A DNA stretch of 64,000 nt, taken from positions 248,001 to 312,000 of the forward strand of contig NZ_QWGG01000002.1 of the NCBI RefSeq assembly GCF_003730195.1, in the 5' to 3' direction. Positions 1 through 8,000 of this stretch are shown here, piece by piece (positions within the stretch are counted from its first letter, which is position 1; the number at the start of each line of letters is the position of its first letter). The stretch comes from Halosimplex salinum (GTDB lineage: Archaea; Halobacteriota; Halobacteria; Halobacteriales; Haloarculaceae). The notes under the pieces are model-generated. The model was not told the origin of the DNA. It did not search any database and worked only from the letters and a program-made list of their open reading frames with translations. The translations under genes were made by a program, and so were the position numbers.

Positions 1-603
1 CTGGCCGACACTGCCGGTACTATCGCCGTCCAGCTGTTCGACGGCCACGTCTCGAACGTCGAGGTGTCCTACGCCGGCGACATCGCGGAACACGACACCG
101 AGATCGTCACGGCCACCGCGCTGAAGGGCGTCTTCGAGCGCGCGGTCGAGACGCAGGTCAACGCCGTCAACGCCGAGCGCATCGCCGAGGAGCGCGGCAT
201 CGACGTGACCGAGTCCAAGACCAGCTCTGCGGAAGACTTCCAGAGCCTCATCACCGTCACCGTCTCCGACGACGAGAACGAGGTCAGCGTCTCCGGGACG
301 CAGTTCGCCGGCGACGACGCGCGCATCGTCCGCATCGACGGCTACCGCGTCGACGCCGTCCCGCACGGCCACATGCTCGTCGCTCGCAACGAGGACGTGC
401 CGGGCGTCATCGGCTTCATCGGGACGGTCCTCGGCGAGGCCGACGTCAACATCGCCGGGATGTTCAACGGTCGCGAGACCATCGGCGGCGAGGCCCTGAC
501 CGTCTACAACCTCGACGACCCCGTCCCCGGCGAGACCGTCGAACGACTGCTCGACGACGAGCGCGTCATCGACATCACGCAGATCCAGCTCAACGGGCAG
601 TAA
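1..603 (+). CDS. serA: D-3-phosphoglycerate dehydrogenase, C-terminal part (5' end outside window)
   Basis: Partial gene: the frame is open from base 1 and the start lies upstream of the window. About 200 residues are visible. They cover the intervening (ASB-like) domain and a C-terminal ACT domain (HGHMLVARNEDVPGVIGFIG followed by a second half ending in ITQIQLN), as in long-type 3-phosphoglycerate dehydrogenases. The enzyme oxidises 3-phosphoglycerate with NAD+ in the first step of serine synthesis. The ACT domain is the usual site of serine feedback in this family. The catalytic and NAD-binding domains are not in the window, so the call rests on the C-terminal domain order. Other ACT-containing dehydrogenases are less likely. 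Confidence 0.88.
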   Translation: MADTAGTIAVQLFDGHVSNVEVSYAGDIAEHDTEIVTATALKGVFERAVETQVNAVNAERIAEERGIDVTESKTSSAEDFQSLITVTVSDDENEVSVSGTQFAGDDARIVRIDGYRVDAVPHGHMLVARNEDVPGVIGFIGTVLGEADVNIAGMFNGRETIGGEALTVYNLDDPVPGETVERLLDDERVIDITQIQLNGQ

Positions 604-657
604 CACGCCGGGAAACGGGACCGTCCTTCGACCACTACGGCTTCTCCGCACGCGGCT

Positions 658-1257
658 TCAGTCGGTCCGCTCCGGGCCGTCGGCGGGCGGGAACTCGAAC
701 TCGAGCCGACCGTCGAGCGAGTAGGCTCCGCCGAGCGGACCGTCGACCTCGGCCGTCACGTCGACGGCGAGAGTCGTCGCCGTCTCGGAGCGCGGCGTGA
801 CGAGACACTCCAGCCCGACCGTCTCGTCGGCGAGCGCTCCGAACTCGTCCACCTCGACGACGGTGCCCGCCCCTTCTCCCGAGTGATACAGCGAGACCGA
901 CGGCGTCGGCGGCGAGTCCCCCGCGAGTGGCGCTTCGAGCGCGACGCCGACGGGCTCCGCGGACTCGTCGGTCGGGGTCCGGAACCGGAGCCGGAGGTTC
1001 GTCAGTTCGGTCCCGTCGCGGTGGGAGAGGTCCACGTCGAAATCGAACGGCGCCGTCCCGCGGAGCAACGCCATCTCGATCCACACGAGCGTCTCGTCGT
1101 CGGTCCGGAAATCGAGATACCGCCTGACGGCGCCCTCGCGTCGCCGCTCGATCCCGCGTTCGGGGTCGGATACGGCTCTGCGAACGACTGCTTCCTCACA
1201 CCCGGCGGTCCCGATCAGACCGGCGGTAGCGGCCGCGAGGAACGCCCGTCGTCGCAT
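658..1257 (-). CDS. Tat-exported lipoprotein of unknown function
   Basis: The N-terminus starting at MRRRAFLAAATAG carries twin arginines, a short hydrophobic stretch and a lipobox ending TAGC. This is the usual haloarchaeal Tat lipoprotein signal, so the mature protein should be lipid-anchored on the outer face of the membrane. The remaining 180 or so residues are acidic and look beta-rich, with no motif I recognise. An ATG five codons upstream (1272) is an alternative start. I prefer 1257 because the signal peptide then begins at once. It is convergent with serA. No function can be assigned. Confidence 0.75.
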   Translation of the reverse strand: MRRRAFLAAATAGLIGTAGCEEAVVRRAVSDPERGIERRREGAVRRYLDFRTDDETLVWIEMALLRGTAPFDFDVDLSHRDGTELTNLRLRFRTPTDESAEPVGVALEAPLAGDSPPTPSVSLYHSGEGAGTVVEVDEFGALADETVGLECLVTPRSETATTLAVDVTAEVDGPLGGAYSLDGRLEFEFPPADGPERTD

Positions 1258-1375
1258 GCCGACTGCTGGCACTCCTACGCTGATAATGTTTTACACTTGA
1301 CTGGTGGGATCGGCCACTGGAACGGGCCCGCTGTCTGTAAAACGGGGTTCTCCTCCCCACGTGCGACGGCCGCGA

Positions 1376-1783
1376 CTATCTGAACAGTTCCCGGAGTCGG
1401 CCGAGCGCGCCGGGGTCGGCGGTCCGGTCGGCGCGGTCGGCGGTCGGCCCGCGGTGGTCGGTGGTCGGCTCGGGGATCGACTCGTCGGTCACGAGTGGTT
1501 CGTCGCGGCAGGCGTCACGTTCCTGGAGAACGTGTTCGTAGCGATCGACGACGTGCTGGAGGTCGCGCTCCTTCGATTCGAGGCTGCGTTCGAGCGCTGC
1601 GACTCTCGCTTCGAGCGTCGCGATCCGTACCAGATACAGCGTCTCCGGCGTGTGATCGACGGTGTCGTCGGTGGTCCCGACGTCCGTAGCGTTCGGCGCT
1701 GGTGCTCCGCACGACTCGCCCGCCGACAGGCGGTCGGTGCATGGGATGTCCCCCTGTTCGGGTGGGTCGGCGTTCGCGGCCAT
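1376..1783 (-). CDS. Conserved-looking coiled-coil protein, function unknown
   Basis: A 135-residue protein from the ATG at 1783; an ATG at 1840 is possible but adds a basic stretch unlike the rest. Residues about 50-95 (LYLVRIATLEARVAALERSL and onward) form a heptad-rich helix likely to be a coiled coil. The flanks are Asp/Thr/Pro-rich and probably disordered. There are two Cys in the N-terminal part and no signal peptide or membrane segment. It is divergent from ahcY with about 240 bp between. I recognise no family, and it could be a small scaffold or regulator. Confidence 0.6.
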   Translation of the reverse strand: MAANADPPEQGDIPCTDRLSAGESCGAPAPNATDVGTTDDTVDHTPETLYLVRIATLEARVAALERSLESKERDLQHVVDRYEHVLQERDACRDEPLVTDESIPEPTTDHRGPTADRADRTADPGALGRLRELFR

Positions 1784-2026
1784 GCCTTCAGACAGTCGTC
1801 TCTCTCGGGCAAAAAGACCGAGCAGACGAGCGCCCGACACGCGTCAGACGGCCCTCAAAATTCGACTACGGTCTTGCGGTTCCGTCGGTCGAGAACCCGT
1901 TACGAACTGTCTGACTCTCTCACCGACGACAGCGCGCCGGACGGGGCGAGTCACTGGCTCTCCCCGTCGGGACCTGCCAGCGACCGATCCGGTGGGGTTT
2001 TCCCGGCCCTGCCCCATCGTTGGGCT

Positions 2027-3304
2027 ATGACTGACCCGATCACGGAGCGCGTCGACGACCCGGACGCGGCCCGGGAGTCCGGCCGCCGGAAGATGGAGTG
2101 GGCGCGCCAGCACATGCCGATCTGCGAGTCGCTGCGCGAGGATTTCGAGGCCGACCAGCCGTTCGCGGGCGAGGTCGTCGGCATGGCGATGCACGTCGAG
2201 GCCAAGACCGCGATCCTGGCCGAACTGCTCGCGGTCGGCGGTGCGGAGGTCGCGATCACCGGCTGTAACCCCCTCTCGACCCACGACGACGTGAGCGTCG
2301 CACTCGACAGCGTCGAGGGCGTCACTTCCTACGCGGAGCGCGAGGTCGACGACGACGCGTACTACGCCGCGATGGAGGCGGTCATCGAACACGAACCGAC
2401 CATCACCGTCGACGACGGGATGGACCTCGTCGCGGCCATCCACGAGGACTACCCGGAGCTCATCGACACCATCGTCGGCGGGTGCGAGGAGACGACCACC
2501 GGCGTCCACCGCCTGCGCGCGATGGACGCCGACGGCGAACTCGCCTACCCGATGTTCGCCGTCAACGACACGCCGATGAAGCGGCTGTTCGACAACGTCC
2601 ACGGCACGGGCGAGTCTTCCCTCGCCTCGATCGCGATGACGACCAACCTCTCGTGGGCCGGCAAGACCGTCGTCGTCGCCGGCTACGGCTACTGCGGGAA
2701 GGGCGTCGCGAAGAAGGCCAGCGGGCAGGACGCCAACGTCGTCGTGACCGAGGTCGAACCGCGCCGCGCGCTCGAAGCGCACATGGAAGGCTACGACGTG
2801 CTGCCGATGGCCGAGGCCGCCGCGGAGGGCGACGTGTTCATCACGACCACCGGCAACCGCGACGTGATCGTCGAAGAACACTTCGAGGCGATGCAGGACG
2901 GCGTCCTGCTCGCCAACGCCGGCCACTTCGACGTCGAGATCGACCTCGACGCACTCTCGGATCTGGCCGTGGATTCGTACGAGGCGCGCGACGGCGTGCA
3001 GGCCTACGAGATGGCGGACGGTCGCCGGCTGAACGTCCTCGCCGAGGGTCGACTGGTGAACCTCGCGACGCCCATCGCGCTCGGTCACCCGGTCGAAGTG
3101 ATGGACCAGAGCTTCGGCGTGCAGGCGGTCTGCGTGCGCGAACTCGTGGAGTCCGGCGACGAGTACGAGGCCGGCGTCCACGAGGTGCCCGATCGGCTGG
3201 ACAAGGAAGTCGCGGAGATCAAACTGGCGGCAGAGGGCGTGGCGTTCGACGAGTTGACCGAGGCGCAGGAAGAGTATATGGGGTCGTGGCAGCATGGGAC
3301 GTAG
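2027..3304 (+). CDS. ahcY: Adenosylhomocysteinase (S-adenosylhomocysteine hydrolase family)
   Basis: A 425-residue protein from ATG 2027. It shows the family landmarks: the N-terminal ITGCNPLSTHDDV segment, the VHGTGESS region, the Rossmann motif VVAGYGYCGKGVA for bound NAD, and the conserved C-terminal NLATPIALGHPVEVMD. The enzyme reversibly splits S-adenosylhomocysteine into adenosine and homocysteine, which clears the product of SAM-dependent methylation. In some archaea, members of this family act on S-inosylhomocysteine instead, and sequence reading alone cannot exclude that here. The annotated frame stays open upstream of 2027, but family alignment begins at MTDPITERVDD. A cluster of hairpins follows the stop codon directly. 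Confidence 0.95.
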   Translation: MTDPITERVDDPDAARESGRRKMEWARQHMPICESLREDFEADQPFAGEVVGMAMHVEAKTAILAELLAVGGAEVAITGCNPLSTHDDVSVALDSVEGVTSYAEREVDDDAYYAAMEAVIEHEPTITVDDGMDLVAAIHEDYPELIDTIVGGCEETTTGVHRLRAMDADGELAYPMFAVNDTPMKRLFDNVHGTGESSLASIAMTTNLSWAGKTVVVAGYGYCGKGVAKKASGQDANVVVTEVEPRRALEAHMEGYDVLPMAEAAAEGDVFITTTGNRDVIVEEHFEAMQDGVLLANAGHFDVEIDLDALSDLAVDSYEARDGVQAYEMADGRRLNVLAEGRLVNLATPIALGHPVEVMDQSFGVQAVCVRELVESGDEYEAGVHEVPDRLDKEVAEIKLAAEGVAFDELTEAQEEYMGSWQHGT

Positions 3305-3427
3305 CGAGGCGCGAACGCAGTGAGCGCCTCGAACCGGAGCGGCGAACGGTAGTGAGCCGCGGAGGACGTAGGGAGGTCTGAGCGAAGCGAAGACCTCCGG
3401 TCGCGAGCGGGGAACGAAGTGACCCGC
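3305..3427 (+). repeat. Cluster of four hairpins with a shared 11-12-nt loop, downstream of ahcY
   Basis: Four inverted repeats start at the base after the ahcY stop: 3305-3331 (8-bp stem, loop GAACGCAGTGA), 3339-3360 (5-bp stem, 12-nt loop GAACGGTAGTGA), 3372-3398 (8-bp stem, loop GAGCGAAGCGA) and 3407-3427 (5-bp stem, loop GAACGAAGTGA). The stems differ completely while the loops fit GARCGNAGYGA. The loops read in the same direction as ahcY, so they would sit in its 3' untranslated RNA. The 67 bases that follow (3428-3494) hold nothing I recognise. Confidence 0.8.
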
Positions 3428-3494
3428 GAGCGGGTAGCGAGGCGCTCGCTACGGTGGGAATAGAACGATGGAGACGTCGGGAAGAGGGGGGTGA

Positions 3495-4262
3495 CTACTC
3501 GTCGCCGGAGTCGGTGAGGCAGAAGACGAGGCTGCCGTCGTCGAGGCCGGCGATGCGGGTCTGGGCGGTGAACGTCTCGCCGCAGTCGGTCAGGCAGACG
3601 GTGCCGCCGGTCCACTGCCAGTCGTCGCGGACGGTCTGGAGCGCGGTGGAGGCGAGGCGGTCGGACTCGTCCTCGGGGAAGCAGGTCTGCCACGGCTGGC
3701 CGACGAGGTCGTCGGGGTCGAAGCCGAACCGGCTGGCGAACACGCGGTTGACGAAGGTGTAGGTGCCGTCGGGGTCGACGACGGCGATGCCGTCGCCGGT
3801 GGCCTCCATGGCGGTCAGGGTCCGCTTTGCCGTGTGTACCGTCCGGTGGTGGTCGACGAGTCGGCGGACGCGGCGGGCGAGTATCGACATGGTGGAGTCG
3901 GGGTCGCCCTTTCGGAGGAGTTCGGTCCAGGTGGAGTCGGGGACCCGTTCGGGGAGGTCCTCGCGACCGGACCCGGTGAAGAGGACGAACGGGAGGTCGG
4001 GCGCGCGGTCCCGGACGGCCGAGAGCAGTTCGAGGCCGTCGGTCCCGGGCATGTCGTAGTCGCTGACGATGCAGTCGACCTCGCCGACGCTGCCGAGTGC
4101 TGCGCTCGGGTCGGTCTCGGTCCTGACGATCAGGTCCTCGTAGTCGCCGAGGTGGGCCGCGGTCATGTCCAGGTAGTCCGGGTCGTCGTCGACGACGAGC
4201 ACTTCGATGGGCGCGTCGCTCGCGGTCGCGGCCTGCACGCCCGAGGAGTCTGTATCGTTCAT
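3495..4262 (-). CDS. Response regulator with C-terminal PAS domain
   Basis: Starting at ATG 4262 (an ATG at 4277 is possible) the protein has 255 residues. Residues 19-135 are a receiver domain with the acidic triad VVDDDPD, the phospho-acceptor Asp68 in VSDYDMPG, Thr in FTGSG and the conserved Lys in LLRKGD. Residues about 150-250 form one PAS domain (GIAVVDPDGTYTFVNRVFAS). There is no output DNA-binding or kinase domain, so it probably relays a signal by protein contact. It ends the row HalOD1 protein, 51-aa protein, response regulator, all on the minus strand, and no histidine kinase gene is adjacent. Confidence 0.9.
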   Translation of the reverse strand: MNDTDSSGVQAATASDAPIEVLVVDDDPDYLDMTAAHLGDYEDLIVRTETDPSAALGSVGEVDCIVSDYDMPGTDGLELLSAVRDRAPDLPFVLFTGSGREDLPERVPDSTWTELLRKGDPDSTMSILARRVRRLVDHHRTVHTAKRTLTAMEATGDGIAVVDPDGTYTFVNRVFASRFGFDPDDLVGQPWQTCFPEDESDRLASTALQTVRDDWQWTGGTVCLTDCGETFTAQTRIAGLDDGSLVFCLTDSGDE

Positions 4263-4361
4263 GATGCTCTCACCCATTCGGTTGTGTCCGTTCGTTCGTG
4301 CACACGCGAGGCCGCGCACCCGGACTCGGTCTCGATCCGACACTCCCACACCCCGGGCCCG

Positions 4362-4517
4362 TCATTGCTCGATGGGCTCGGTCTGGTCGGACTGGATCCA
4401 GGCGTGTTCGTTCTCGGGGTCGGCGATCATCGCAAGACGGGTGTCGCCGACGTCGTACTCCTCGTAGGTCTCGCGGATCGCGCCGTCGGCGTCCTCGGCG
4501 GAGTGGGTCGAGGCCAT
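4362..4517 (-). CDS. Small acidic protein, 51 aa
   Basis: The frame reads MASTHSAEDADGAIRETYEE and ends QTEPIEQ, 51 residues and strongly acidic. Its ATG at 4517 sits one base beyond the stop of the HalOD1 gene (4519), which suggests translational coupling. It shows a Tyr-Asp-containing helix and the segment RLAMIADPENEHAWIQSD, which looks conserved in style among short haloarchaeal proteins next to HalOD1 genes. I am sure only of the frame and context. Its function is unknown. Confidence 0.6.
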   Translation of the reverse strand: MASTHSAEDADGAIRETYEEYDVGDTRLAMIADPENEHAWIQSDQTEPIEQ

Positions 4518-4518
4518 C

Positions 4519-4815
4519 TCAGCGGCCCTCCTCGCCGTCGACCGTAACCGTCCTGTCGCTGTCGATACGGACCGTGTGGCCGTTGTACTCGAACTCCACC
4601 GACGCCATCGCGCTGCGCTCGTAGAGCGTGTCGAGGGCGTCCGTGTCGACTGCCTCGTACAGCGGCGGGTCCATACTGAGCGGGTCGGTCCCGGTGACGC
4701 TGGCTATCGTCTCTATCACGTCGACGCTGATCTGCTGGGTCTCCTGAACTGCCATGCCGTCCATCTTGCTTCGTACTCTATCCAGAGTGGGTATCGAACT
4801 GTCCGCTACGTGCAT
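4519..4815 (-). CDS. HalOD1 output-domain protein
   Basis: A 98-residue protein from ATG 4815. A TATA-like box (actatacata on the minus strand, 4841-4850) lies about 28 nt upstream, which supports this start and a leaderless mRNA; an internal ATG at 4764 is less likely. The body (VDVIETIASVTGTDPLSMDP, then YERSAMASVEFEYNGHTVRI) matches the haloarchaeal HalOD1 fold, a small alpha/beta output module found alone or fused to signalling domains. It probably acts with the 51-aa protein and the response regulator downstream. A second stand-alone HalOD1 gene is at 26961. Confidence 0.82.
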   Translation of the reverse strand: MHVADSSIPTLDRVRSKMDGMAVQETQQISVDVIETIASVTGTDPLSMDPPLYEAVDTDALDTLYERSAMASVEFEYNGHTVRIDSDRTVTVDGEEGR

Positions 4816-4840
4816 AACGCGGTCCCCGATCTGGGGGCAA

Positions 4841-4850
4841 TATGTATAGT
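4841..4850 (-). promoter_or_regulatory. TATA-like box of the HalOD1/response-regulator operon
   Basis: The AT-rich decamer lies 26-35 nt upstream of the start at 4815. The spacing fits an archaeal TATA box for an mRNA that begins at or next to the ATG. Confidence 0.5.
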
Positions 4851-4990
4851 GTCCCATCGCTCGCCCGACCGCGGCGACGCGGGAGGGCCGCCCGAGGAGC
4901 GCCCGTTTGCGGGCACCGTCGGGGCCAGACGCCCAGCGGTCGGCGTGGCGTCCCGGTGACTGCCCGACTCGTGTCACTGTGTGGGAAACA

Positions 4991-5000
4991 ACGTATAATT
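4991..5000 (+). promoter_or_regulatory. TATA-like box of the giant PAS regulator
   Basis: acgtataatt lies 24-33 nt before the ATG at 5024 and is the only AT-rich stretch in the upstream region. It faces the HalOD1 promoter across about 140 bp, so one regulator could control both directions. Confidence 0.5.
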
Positions 5001-5023
5001 GTCCGTGCTCTCTAATACGACCA

Positions 5024-8000
5024 ATGGATGCAGGCTCGACCCGCGACGCGGACGGTACCGTCGCGGCCAGGGGGGACCACACGGAGCGCTGCGGCGATCC
5101 GGGACGGTCACGGGCGGCGGGATCGACCGATACGACTACTGACGCGGGCGGATACGACGGGGGGACGACCGTCGAGGTCCGGCCCGAGTCGACCGACGGG
5201 CTGTCCGGTCAGGTCGGCGTGGAGCGGCCGGTGGTCGTCGCGGTTGGGGTCGCGGCGCTCGCCGTCGTTGCGGCGGCGACACTCTCGTTCGCGGGGGTCG
5301 ACGGGGGCAGCGGGGGACTCACGCTCGTCGGCTTTCTCACGATGGGGGTTCTGGGGCTCGCGGCGTCGAGCGACGGGGAGGACGCCGTCGCGGCGCTGAC
5401 GGCCAAGGTCGAACGGGCTCGCGCGGGGGAGGACGTGTCCTTCGAGACCGAGCGCGAGGACGGCCTGGGCGAACTCGCGGCGGCAGTCGAGGGGGTGGTC
5501 GAGGACCTCCAGGAGTGCGAGCGCCAGCGCGAGTTACACGAGCGGGTGATCGAGTCGGCGCCGGTCGGGGTCACGGTGGCCGACGCGACGGCGGAGGACT
5601 GTCCGCTCGTCTCGGTCAACGAGCGCTTCGAGGAGCTGACGGGCTACGAGGCCGAGGAGTGCCTGGGCCGCAACTGCCGGTTCCTGCAGAGGGAGGAGAC
5701 CGACGAGAAGCCCGTCGACGAGATGCGCGAGGCCATCGCGGCTGGCGAGGAAGTGACGGTCGAACTGCGCAACTACCGGCGGGACGGCACCGAGTTCTGG
5801 AACCGGGTCCGGCTGGCGCCGATCGAAGCCAGCGACGGCGCGGTGACTCACTACGTCGGGTTCCAGGAGGACGTGACCGACCGGGTCGAGTACGAGACGG
5901 AACTGGAGCGCCAGCAGTCGCTCCTCGACTCCATCTTCGAGCAGGTGCCGATCCACCTCTACGTCAAGGACACCGAGGGCCGGTACGACCGGGTGAGTAG
6001 CGCGTACGTACAGGACACCTACGGCTGGGACGAGGAGCGCTTCGTCGGGAAGACCGACCCGGAACTGTTCGACGAACCGTTCGCACAGGAGGCCTACGAG
6101 GACGACCTGCGGGTCGTCGAGTCGGGCGAGTCGGTCGTCAACAGGGAGGAGTACCTCCCGCACGTCGACGAGTGGAACCTCACGACGAAGGTGCCCTGGC
6201 GCGGCAGCGACGGGGAGATACGCGGGCTGTTCGGCGTCTCCCAGAAGATCACCGAGCGCAAGGAGCGCGAACGGGAGCTCGCGCAGTACCGGGCGTACAC
6301 GGAGGGGATCCTCGACGCCATCGACGACGTGTTCTACGTGCTCGACGAGAACGGCGACCTCGAGCGGTGGAACGAGGCGCTCGCGGACGTGAGCGGCTAC
6401 TCCGAGGCGGAGATGGAGTCGATGAACGCGGTCGACTTCTTCGTCGAGGAGGACCGGTCGACGATACGGCGAGCCATCGAGGACATGGACGAAGTCACGG
6501 GCGTCCCGCTGGAGGCGCGACTCCTGACGAAAGACGGGGAGTCGGTCCCCTACGAGTTCGTCGCGGCGCCCCTCGATAGCCCGGACGGCGAACGGGCCGT
6601 GGCCGGCATCGGCCGGGACATCTCCGAGCGCAAGGAGCGCGAGCGCCAGATGGAGGCGATCGTCGAGAACACGGAGGACGTCATCTACATCAAGGACCGC
6701 GAGGGTCGCTATCAGTTCATCAACGAGGCGGGCGCGGTGCGGCTGGGGCTCGACAGGAAGGAGATCGTCGGACTGTGCGACGACGAACTCTTCGACGAGG
6801 CGACGGCGGCGGACATCCGGAGCGACGACGAGCGCGTCGTCCAGAACGGTGAGACGGTCTCCCGGGAAGTGGTCCGACCCCTCGACGGCGAGGACCGCGT
6901 GTTCCTCGACTACAAACACCCCTATCGCGACGAGACCGGCGACATCGTCGGCATGATGGGGGTCAGTCACGAGATCACCGAGCGCAAGGCCGCCGAGGAG
7001 AAGCTGCGCGAGCGCGAACAGCGCCTCGAGGAGTACAGGGAGTACACGGAGGGGATCCTCGACGCCATCGACGACGTGTTCTACGTGCTCGACGAGACGG
7101 GGGACCTCCAGCGGTGGAACGAGACGCTCGCCGCGGTGACCGGGTACGACGAGTCGGCCATCGGGTCGATGCACGCGACGGACTTCTTCGCCGAGGACGA
7201 CCGGGAGCGGATCGCCGACGCCATCCAGACGGCCCTCGAGACGGGCGATACGCTCGTCGAAGCGCCGTTCCTGACCAGCGACGGGGAGTCGGTCCCCTTC
7301 GAGTTCATCGCGTCGCGGCTGGAGAACCCGGACGGCGACCCGGTGGTCGTCGGGATCGGTCGGGACATCTCGGAGCGCAAGGCCGCCGAGGAGAAGTTGC
7401 GCGAGCGCGAACAGCGTCTGGAGGAGTACAGGGAGTACACGGAGGACATCCTCGACGCCATCGACGACGTGTTCTACGTGTTCGACGACACGGGCGCGAT
7501 CCAGCGCTGGAACGACAGCCTCAACGAGGTGACGGGGTACTCGGACGAGGAGGTCGCGGCGATGCACGGGACGAACTTCTTCCCGGAAGACGAGCACGAG
7601 CAGGTCGTCGAGGCGATCTCGAAGGTGTTCAGGACGGGAGAGGACGAGCGGGTCGACGCGCCGGTGCTGACCGAGGACGGGGCGGAGATCCCTTACGAGT
7701 TCGTCGCCACCCGGGTCGAGGATCCCGACGACGAACCGGTCCTCGTCGGCGTCGGGCGCGACATCTCGAAGCGCAAGGCCCGCGAGCGGGAGTTGCGCGA
7801 GACCAACGAGCGACTCAACGCGATCATCGAGGCGTCGCCGGCGGCGCTGATGGCGGTCGACTTCGACGACGAGGTGACGCTGTGGAACTCGGCCGCCGAG
7901 CGCATCTTCGGGTGGTCGGAGGCGGAGGCGCTGGGCGGCGAACTACCGATCATCCCCGAGGACCGGTCCGGCGAACACGGGGAGGTGATGGACCGCGTCA

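Noticed and set aside
1304..2026. Long in-frame extension upstream of ahcY
   Set aside because: The region overlaps the coiled-coil gene on the other strand, and its translation is Arg/Gly/Ser-rich without family similarity. AhcY homology begins at the ATG at 2027.
3305..3494. CRISPR array at the repeated hairpins behind ahcY
   Set aside because: Repeats are not identical direct repeats with unique spacers of constant length. They are inverted repeats with variable stems, and no cas genes are present.
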